A stretch of DNA of 64,000 nt from Crossaster papposus (lineage: Eukaryota; Echinodermata; Asteroidea; Velatida; Solasteridae). This document shows, piece after piece, positions 57,401 through 64,000 of the stretch (position 1 is its first letter; the number at the start of each line of letters is the position of its first letter). The stretch covers positions 806,001 to 870,000 of the forward strand of contig JBAIAA010000029.1 of assembly GCA_037893245.1 (NCBI GenBank). The letters run 5' to 3'. The translations under genes were made by a program, and so were the position numbers. The notes under the pieces were generated by a model. The model saw nothing but the letters and a program-made list of their open reading frames with translations, had not been told where the DNA came from and did no database searches.

Positions 57401-58639
57401 AATCTAAAATAACTAAATTTGAGGGCAGCATCACTGCGGTGTCTTGGCGCGCGAATCGGTTATAACAATTCGCATTCGGTTTTAACATCATCATAATTAA
57501 ACGAACGTAATACGGTCGGTGTTGTCCATCGTGTTGTCGACATAGCCTTCTTTGCCGTTTCGGTGGTTTTTGGCTAGCCCCCTACCCTAGTCAGACCATG
57601 GTCAGACAATGGATAATTCTAGAAATAGTGGCCACTCAGGAACTAGGAAGAAGTCTGTTTTTCTCTTGCATGCTTGGCATAAATCCTTCAATCAAAGTAT
57701 TCAAACCGACATCGATGATTAGCAGATACGCTAACGTTAGAGCTAGGGGCCTAGGCGTAACTAGCCTTTAAACAAGCCCACATGTCTGATAGACGCCGAG
57801 CGACTAAAAAGAGACTAATCGCGAAAACCTGAGTGAACGCCAGTGCGAATTGCCCAGACAAGTGGCCTTTATCAATCTGGTTTGGATTTCTTATGTTAAC
57901 CTTTGTTTCCGACTGGAATCGCTACCGAAATGGTAGCGTCCAATCAGCGAACGTATCTCCGCGTGACGTCAGCTTATATTTGAGTTGGACTAGTTCATTT
58001 TACAAATAGGGAATGTCCAATCATGTCACTTACAACATTTAGCTTAAATCATTAGTTGCTTCCTAATTTATTGCAATTTTGCATGTAAAATAGATTTAAA
58101 TGTGATATCTTGTATTTATCATTCATATATTCAACTCAGAAGCAAAATTTATATACGTTTTTGTACCTTTTCTTACATGCTTTGATATTGAACGAATCAC
58201 GAACGAAGCCAACTGGGAGATTGCCGTTCTGATTGGGCGTATTGGCATGCTAATATGTATCTATGAATAATTCATGCCGAGCAGTGAAACCTACATTGCA
58301 AAAGGCCTCGTGACATTCGTCACTCGGTCGCGCGTTCACCCCGGGTATCTAGACTCATCTCAGCCGCTTAGCCAGAGTCACGAGGCCTTGTCAAAAGGCT
58401 AAGGCGTAACTGACCATTTTCCTTCAAAATATGAAAAATTGGGCGGACGATGTCCGTCAGTGGCCGTCTGTGTCTGATCAGGGTAATCTGTCGAGGATGC
58501 GAGGATACGCCACAAAAAACTTAATCGAACAAATCGTGCAAACAAATCCAACAAATACACGTGTTTTTTGTTCATCTGTGCATTCTTTATTGAAAAAAAT
58601 ATTTTGGTAAAAAATATATGCTACTGTACATGTACTTAC
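57401..58639. other. Intergenic right of the duplication
   Basis: No gene seen apart from the THAP exon at its right end. A small inverted repeat (AAGGCCTCGTGAC at about 58301 and GTCACGAGGCCTT at about 58378) marks a possible MITE of about 90 bp. Confidence 0.5.
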
Positions 58640-58720
58640 AAAAGGACTATATCCCATGTTTAGCACTGGATATGGATGCACCCTAGATGGTTGTCCAGCA
58701 AGAAAATGAACCCCACATAC
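58640..58720 (-). CDS. THAP-domain exon (C-terminal half of the finger)
   Basis: An 81-bp exon in phase 0 at both ends. Acceptor CCCCTTTCTACAG, donor TTTT|GTAAGTA. It encodes VCGVHFLAGQPSRVHPYPVL and then NMGYSPF. The C-x2-H-F pair, the G.PS loop and the VLNMG ending fit the second half of a THAP zinc finger of the type found in invertebrate transposases and orphan THAP proteins. The first half (C..C..W) was not found between 58720 and 59440. It may belong to a host gene or to a transposon. Confidence 0.5.
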
Positions 58721-59442
58721 CTGTAGAAAGGGGCACGAAAACAAGATTGCAGGACGTTGAACGGATTGAAGAACCAAAGCCACAGTCAAATAGAAAAGCA
58801 CATTTAAATATAGCCCGTATAAATGTGGGTCAAATACTGTTTTTTTGTATTATGTCAGCCACACAAAGTATGCAATGTGTCTTCAAAAGTTGATTTTGAT
58901 GAATTATTTACATTTTACCATGGAAGAAATAGGCCTAGCACTTTCACTAGCGATAGCCCTAGTCCATGTAGTCTATGGCCCCGTAACTATGCACTACTAC
59001 AGTCACTAGAGTAGACTCTGCTGTCGCTAGACCTTATTTTCTCTGGGTCACAGGTCATGCATGTACATGTAAACGTAAAACAAACACTTGACCTTTTGAC
59101 TTTTGTTGTGATTTCAATTTCATGAGTAGAATATAGAAACTGCGTTTGAACTTTGTCTTAAGAATGTAGTAATTTCTGTGCTCACTCACCCTAATCTTCG
59201 ACCTGGTCGTCCTCCAAAGGGTCGTCAAAGGTTGCCTCGGGGAATTACTAGCGGTTGATTAAGCACCAAAACTGGTCCCGAAAACAGCTGAGTTTTCGGT
59301 TCTGGTAAGTTCGTCCATTCAGTTATCACAAGTGTAGAAAGCGCGCGAGTTGAGGGGTCAAAGGGCAAAAGAGGACTATAACGCGCATGCTCTGAATTGG
59401 TGTATATAAAAAGGGGTGCTATATGAATACCGTTCCGGCTAC
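58721..59442 (-). other. Probable 3' LTR region of the Gypsy element
   Basis: Read on the minus strand, the stretch beginning at 59443 (TGTAGCCGGAACGG) directly follows a 24-G tract and starts with TG, as an LTR after a polypurine tract should. It contains a TATA-like TTTTATATACACC near 59400. The other LTR lies outside the window, so the far end cannot be set. Confidence 0.4.
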
Positions 59443-59443
59443 A

Positions 59444-59467
59444 CCCCCCCCCCCCCCCCCCCCCCCC
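59444..59467 (-). other. 24-bp poly-C/G tract, candidate polypurine tract
   Basis: 24 consecutive C on plus (G on minus), between the PHD ORF and TGTAGCC on the minus strand. The position fits the plus-strand primer of an LTR retrotransposon, though it could be a simple homopolymer expansion. Confidence 0.45.
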
Positions 59468-59592
59468 GTTTTATGGAATAAGTCCCACCCAACAAGAAAT
59501 GTTATCCGGTATGCAACCCAAAATTACTCCTACTACCGGTAGGAGGTGATTGTGATTGTACGGATGCGGAACGGTATGTGAACCCACTGAAT

Positions 59593-59775
59593 TTACTTGT
59601 CCATGTCCAGGCCTTCCTCTGGAGGAATGTGTACACACCTTCCGTGGTACCATTCGTCACAGGTGTCGCACTGTATCATGAAATCGCCGTCGTCGGGTTT
59701 CTTGCATAGGCAATAAGCTTCTTTACTCTTACTGCCCTGTGGCTTTTTTAGCTTGTTCGGGGACATTTCTGTCAT
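59593..59775 (-). CDS. Partial PHD finger ORF behind a Gypsy integrase
   Basis: 60 residues: a basic start, then YCLCKKPDDGDFMIQCDTCDEW. It continues with YHGRCVHIPPEEGLDMDK and a stop. Cys pairs 1 and 2, the Trp-Tyr-His and the next Cys of the C4HC3 PHD pattern are present; the final C-x2-C is missing because the ORF ends. PHD fingers read histone H3 tails. The ORF overlaps the last 47 bp of the integrase frame in another frame, so it may be a C-terminal extension of pol reached by a frameshift. Confidence 0.65.
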   Translation of the reverse strand: MTEMSPNKLKKPQGSKSKEAYCLCKKPDDGDFMIQCDTCDEWYHGRCVHIPPEEGLDMDK

Positions 59776-60607
59776 TACATTTCTTCAACCTGTCGTGATT
59801 TGTGGTGAAAATCGTATTCCTGAACTCTACTCTGTACAGATAGGGAGACAACTTCTTAACAACCCGGGCAGGACCTTTCCAAGGCGGCTTTAATTTCTTG
59901 CACTTGCCCTTGATGGAGGCAGTATTTAACAGGTAGACCATGTCGCCTTCATTAAATTCCCTTTTCAGGACCTTCACGTCATAGTCTCGCTTCATCCGCC
60001 TCTGGGTCGACCTCAGGGTTGTCCGGGCAGTCTCGTGTGCCTTTGTAATTGCTTGGGCCAGTTCGGCACAATACTCATCGGGTAAGCTCTGTTGCCTTGC
60101 TGTCGGAGGCAGGGGAAACATGAGGTCAGCTGGTTGATTCGTCTCCCGACCCAGCATAAGCATATTGGGTGTAAACCCAGTGCTTCGGTTTACCGTTGAC
60201 CGTATAGCTCCAGCAATCTGTGGCAAGAACATATCCCACTGGTTCTGGTTCTTTCCGATGTAACACCTTACCGCGTCCATCAGCGTTCGATTGAATCGTT
60301 CTACCTGGCCGTTAGCCGACGGTCGGTACGGCGTGGTCTTAGACTTATGGATTTGCAGGACTTTGCACGAATTGGAGAACAGCTTGCTCTCAAAGTTCCT
60401 GCCTTGATCTGTCACTATTTGGAGTGGGCAGCCAAATCTGCAGAAGAACTCCCCCACCGCAGCTCGTGCAGTAACTACAGCTGTCTGTGAAGGTAACGGT
60501 ATACATTCTACCCATTTGGTAAACTGATCTACCATCATGAGGATGTGTTGGTTACCACTGCTAGTCTTGGGTAACGGCCCGATGAAGTCGAGATGTACCT
60601 TCTCCAT
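59729..60607 (-). pseudogene. Gypsy integrase core and C-terminal domain
   Basis: The DDE catalytic core is visible: first Asp in HLDFIGPLPK, second in IVTDQGRNFESK, Glu in NGQVERFNRTL. A GPY/F-type module follows (PPWKGPARVVKKLSPYLYRV). The N-terminal zinc-binding part lies upstream in other frames (HDLPSAGHAGVDRTIAKIK near 60750-60800, then 60535-60720), and its second Cys pair is not intact (CSVRN). No chromodomain is seen; a PHD ORF lies in the usual place of one. Confidence 0.85.
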
Positions 60608-61222
60608 GGGTACCCCAGCATATGGTAATTGGTCAATGGATATCTACCTTGTGTTGCAGCCTTCTTGTTCTGGTTGCGGACTGAACAAGACCTGATATAG
60701 TTGCGAATATACTTGGTCATGCGCCATACCAGAAGTACTTGACCTTGATTTTGGCGATGGTTCTGTCAACTCCTGCATGTCCGGCAGAGGGCAGGTCATG
60801 GTTTAGCTCAAGAACCCAAATCTGAAGGGTAGATGGTACCACTAACACTTCTCAGTCTACAATTCTTCTCCAGAGAGTCCCCTTGTCGATGTGAAATTGT
60901 CCTCTGTTGATCCAAAGAAATTTCTTAGCTAGACCCCATTGCATGACGGTGCCCTCTCCTGGCTCCTCTTTGGATACTATAGCCATCGCGCAAATGGGCC
61001 AACTCGACATCCTTCTCCTGTTCCTCCTGCAGGAGCTTGGTCGAAACCAGTTCCTCTGATTCCTCAGTGACTGAACTTATAAACCCGTCCACTGACAGCA
61101 GGGTGCCACTGTAGGTGTTCACTATGTCCATGCTAGTGACAACATATTCATCAGATGTAGATTTATCACCTAGCTTAGTAGTGTTGACTTGCTTGGGTTT
61201 GACTGACAGGGGGACAACATCA
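60608..61222 (-). pseudogene. Degenerate RNase H to integrase linker
   Basis: Open frames change at least twice here (60925-61239, 60535-60720). An in-frame stop separates the linker from the zinc-binding part. No separate function. Confidence 0.6.
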
Positions 61223-61903
61223 TCAACCCTTGGACACAAAGTGGGCCCAATTTTCGTGTGCTTTACGACAGTAGTTGCAGCCTTTGCATGGGAGGCATTC
61301 CAGTGTAGATCCTAACCTAAAACTTTCACAGGGACTGGCAGTTTCTGATATGCGTGAGAGAGCGTCTGCATTCAGATGCTTTTTTCCTGCTCGGTGCTCC
61401 ACCGTCATGTCGTACTGGCTGAGCTCCTCAAGCCAGCGTGCAATCTGACCCTGGGGTTCTCTGAAGTTGAGCAGCCAAGTGAGGCTGCTGTGATCGGTTC
61501 GGACGGTGAACGGCTTGCCCAACAAGTAATGACGATACTGCCGTGCAAATTTAACCACTGCCAGCAGCTCACGCCTAGTGACACAGTATCGGCGCTGCTC
61601 TGGGGATAACGAAATGCTGCCATACGCCACTACCCTCTCCTGGCCAACTTGAACTTGAATGAGTTCGGCTCCGATAGCGGTGTTGGACGCATCTCTATCC
61701 AAAATGAAGGAGCCATCTGCATTTAGCAATGCGAGAACATGAGCAGATGTCAAGAGCTCATTGATAGCTTCAAAAGCCCGTTGCTGTTCGGCACCCCAAG
61801 TGAACTTGTGTTTACCGGTGATGTGGTAGAGGGGCACGGCTACTGAAGCATAGTCTTTCAGGAAAACCCGGTGATAGTTCACCAGTCCTAAAAACTGTTC
61901 CAC
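61223..61903 (-). pseudogene. Gypsy RT connection and RNase H domain
   Basis: Begins in the RT thumb (EQFLGLVNYHRVFL), then an RNase H-type fold: LDRDASNTAIGAEL (first Asp), TRRELLAVVKFARQYRHYL (Glu), VRTDHSSLTWLL (second Asp), EHRAGKKHLNADALSRI (His and last Asp). An in-frame TAG (61928-61930) separates it from the RT ORF in the same frame, so the polyprotein is interrupted by one nonsense codon here. Confidence 0.85.
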
Positions 61904-61927
61904 CTGCTTGGTGTTCCTAGGAACTGG

Positions 61928-63700
61928 CTAATCCTTCACGGCTTTCACATGTTCCTTTCGCAGTTGCATGCCAGTTTCATCGATTTCTCTACCGAGGAAT
62001 TCCACTTTACGCTGGAACAAAACACATTTTTGGGGCTTCAATTTGAGTTGAAAGTCCTTGAACCGTTGCAACACTTGCCGAAGGCTTGCGATGTGGTCAA
62101 AGAAAGACTTTCCTAATACCACAACATCGTCCAAGAATGCTAGAACAATGTTCCAGTTGAGACCTGTAAGGACAAGATTCATCACCCGAGAGTAGGTTGC
62201 GAGAGCATTACATAATCCGAACCCCATTCTTACGAACTCGTAGAGGCCGTACTTGGTAATGAATGCTGTTTTCTTTCGGTCATCTTGATCGATCCTCATC
62301 TGCCAGTAGGCAGAGTTGGCGTCTAGTTTGGAGAACCATGTATTCCCGGCCAAAGCGTCCAGGCACTCCTCAATATTAAGCAAGGGATACACATCCTTCT
62401 GGGTAACAGCGTTGAGACCCCTATAGTCAACGCACCAACGGACATTGCCGTCGCGCTTCCTCACAAGAACAGGTGCGGAGGCCCACTCAGACACTGACGG
62501 TCGAATTACCCCAGCAGCTTCCATCTTGTCTAGATGTGCTTTCTCTTCACTGGCGAAGCTCATCGGAGTGCGCCTGATCTTATGTTTTACTGGCCTGGCT
62601 CCTTCGGTATCAATCTTATGCTCGATGGTAGTGAAGTTTCCCAGATCATACTCGTCTCTGGCAAAGACGCTTTCAAACTCTACCAGCAGGTTTCTCAGTT
62701 GACTCTGCTCATCTGGGTCCAAGTATTCTGCTGACCGATTCAACAATTCCACCAAGTGTTTAGGTACTTCGTCATCCGCCGCAACAATGACCTTGTTGAT
62801 TGACATGTCGTATATGGGTACGACTGGAACGTCCATAACCGCAGCTATTTCTTCGACGTTCCCAATTTTGCGATTCCGCTTTAGTCGCACCAGTTGGTCG
62901 GTGGGGTTTATCATGTAGAGATCCGTTTCTTGCCCTGAGTCGTGAACGGTTCGGGGTACTAGGACTCTTAGACCCTGTGATGGTTCAAACATAAATTGTT
63001 CCAGTGATATGTTCACCTTACATGGAACCTTCTTCACAGAATTCGGTGGGATGATGGTCGTCTTCCTGATGTATACTCGAGCCACTCTAGGCGGTTGCAT
63101 GCCTGCTCCAAACACCATAGGGATCTTTTCATCCTCGAGGACCAGTGTCGAGTCTTGTATATGGATGTCGATTTTGTGACGTCGCAGGAGGTCAGTTCCC
63201 AAAAGCATATCGTCCTCGATCGGGGCCACATATATGTTTTCCTTGAAGCTCTTGCTTCCAAGTCGTATTTCGAATGGGCCTGCGATCATGCCTCGCATCT
63301 TTAAGTTTCGGCCTGCTGTATTCAAAGTGACATCCTTGATCTTGGGGGGTCTGAACTTGAGGGAGTCGTATATGTGAGCTGAAATGATGGTGACCTCTGC
63401 AACGGTGACGATGATGGCTCTAAGCGTCATGCTGCCTAGACCCACACACACGCTAAACATATAGCGCGAACAGAGTTGACACACAATTACTTCCTCCCCT
63501 TCCTTCTCGGAATTATAAGAGTTGACGTGCAGCTCCTCTGCTCCGACGCTGCCTTGTAGTGGAGAGTCAGTTTTCCAGTCATCGATGTTTTCCCGAAACT
63601 GCTGCATGGTTGGCCATGTCGTTAAGTTGACCTGTATCTGGTTCCAAGTCAGGAGGGCCGAATCAGACGACGCTACTACATCGACAGGTGTATGGTGCAC
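61928..63700 (-). pseudogene. Gypsy protease-reverse transcriptase
   Basis: The protease region (about residues 100-180) is recognisable by YVAPIEDDMLLGTDLL and the AEVTIISAHIYD strand, but the D-T/S-G catalytic triad normally just before AEVT is absent (VTVAEVT). The RT follows: VKHKIRRTPMSFASEEK, RWCVDYRGLNAVTQ, FSKLDANSAYWQM, FVRMGFGLCNALATYSRVM and the catalytic FLDDVVVLG, with FLGREIDETGMQ near the end. The GFGLCNA block is an unusual form of the usual PFGL-N-A. The ORF ends at an in-frame TAG. Confidence 0.88.
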
Positions 63701-64000
63701 GTGTACAGTCTGTTCCCCAGGATCGGCAACAACTGGACTGGAATGCTGTGATGACTGTTCAGTGATATCTGGTTTGCCGCTAACTGCTCGGGACGAAGAT
63801 CGGCCTCGCTCTCCGACCCGCTGTAATTTAACAGATCATCGTTGACAAATGAGTCTTCTCGGTCTTGAAGCCAGGACACTCGCGCTTAAAGTGTCCTAAT
63901 TTGCCACACTTGAAGCAAGGACTCTTGGAAGGGTCTGACCCTGGAGATCTGGATCTGTCACGTAAATGGCGAGTAGCAAGGGCCTCTGTTAACTTGTCTA
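63701..64000 (-). pseudogene. Gag C-terminal end with zinc knuckle
   Basis: A CCHC knuckle, CFKCGKLGHFKREC, lies at 63876-63917 (C-x2-C-x4-H-x4-C), preceded by an Arg/Ser-rich stretch (RHLRDRSRSPGSDPSKSP). A frame change follows near 63870: the acidic continuation (NYSGSESEADLRPEQ) is in another frame (63676-63879). It continues past the window edge. Confidence 0.8.

Larger units (their letters stand above)
59593..64000 (-). mobile_element. Ty3/Gypsy LTR retrotransposon, decayed, runs off the right edge
   Basis: Minus-strand order: zinc knuckle (gag end), protease, reverse transcriptase, RNase H, integrase, PHD. This is the Ty3/Gypsy domain order. Several stops and frameshifts break it. The 5' LTR and most of gag are beyond 64000. 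Confidence 0.9.

Overview
This window looks like a gene-poor, repeat-rich animal genome. It has spliced exons with GT/AG borders, TRIM-type E3 ligase genes, a class A GPCR, L2/CR1-type LINEs, a Ty3/Gypsy element, Harbinger and THAP-bearing DNA transposons, and many hairpin MITEs. The mix of repeats and the multi-copy intronless TRIM genes fits a marine invertebrate deuterostome. An echinoderm, perhaps a sea star, is my best guess, but nothing here proves it.

Layout. 1-6.3 kb holds no gene, only inverted-repeat elements. 6.3-7.4 kb is one intact minus-strand single-exon GPCR. 7.4-10.6 kb holds nothing I recognise. 10.6-13.3 kb holds two copies of an element flanked by TTAA with a tandemly repeated left end, a 175-bp tandem repeat and a 21-bp minisatellite. 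14.5-16.3 kb is a broken PIF/Harbinger transposase with a MITE in its tail. 16.9-19.1 kb is the 5' half of a LINE (2A-like motif, endonuclease, start of RT), cut off by a 2.7-kb long-TIR element (19.1-21.8 kb).

The core of the window is a diverged tandem segmental duplication: copy 1 about 22.3-39.6 kb, copy 2 about 43.4-57.4 kb. Each copy carries, in order, the last two exons of a GH63-like glycosidase gene (minus strand), a 23-bp minisatellite full of TGAGTCA, an array of the tandem-end element, an intact TRIM gene with a conserved TATA box (plus strand), and a common tail. Between the copies lie a third, fragmentary TRIM copy, a small non-autonomous LTR element (39.7-41.5 kb) and a TTAA-flanked THAP transposon remnant. 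Comparing the copies gives empty sites for several mobile-element insertions. A tRNA-derived SINE in copy 1 matches a 19-bp minisatellite of its B box in copy 2.

57.4-59.4 kb holds one THAP-domain exon of unknown origin. From 59.4 kb to the right edge there is a minus-strand Ty3/Gypsy element (zinc knuckle, protease-RT, RNase H, integrase) with stops, frameshifts and a degenerate protease site. A PHD-finger ORF lies just behind its integrase.

The genes most likely to be functional are the GPCR and the two TRIM paralogs. The GH63 exons are intact in both copies, but their upstream exons were not found here.
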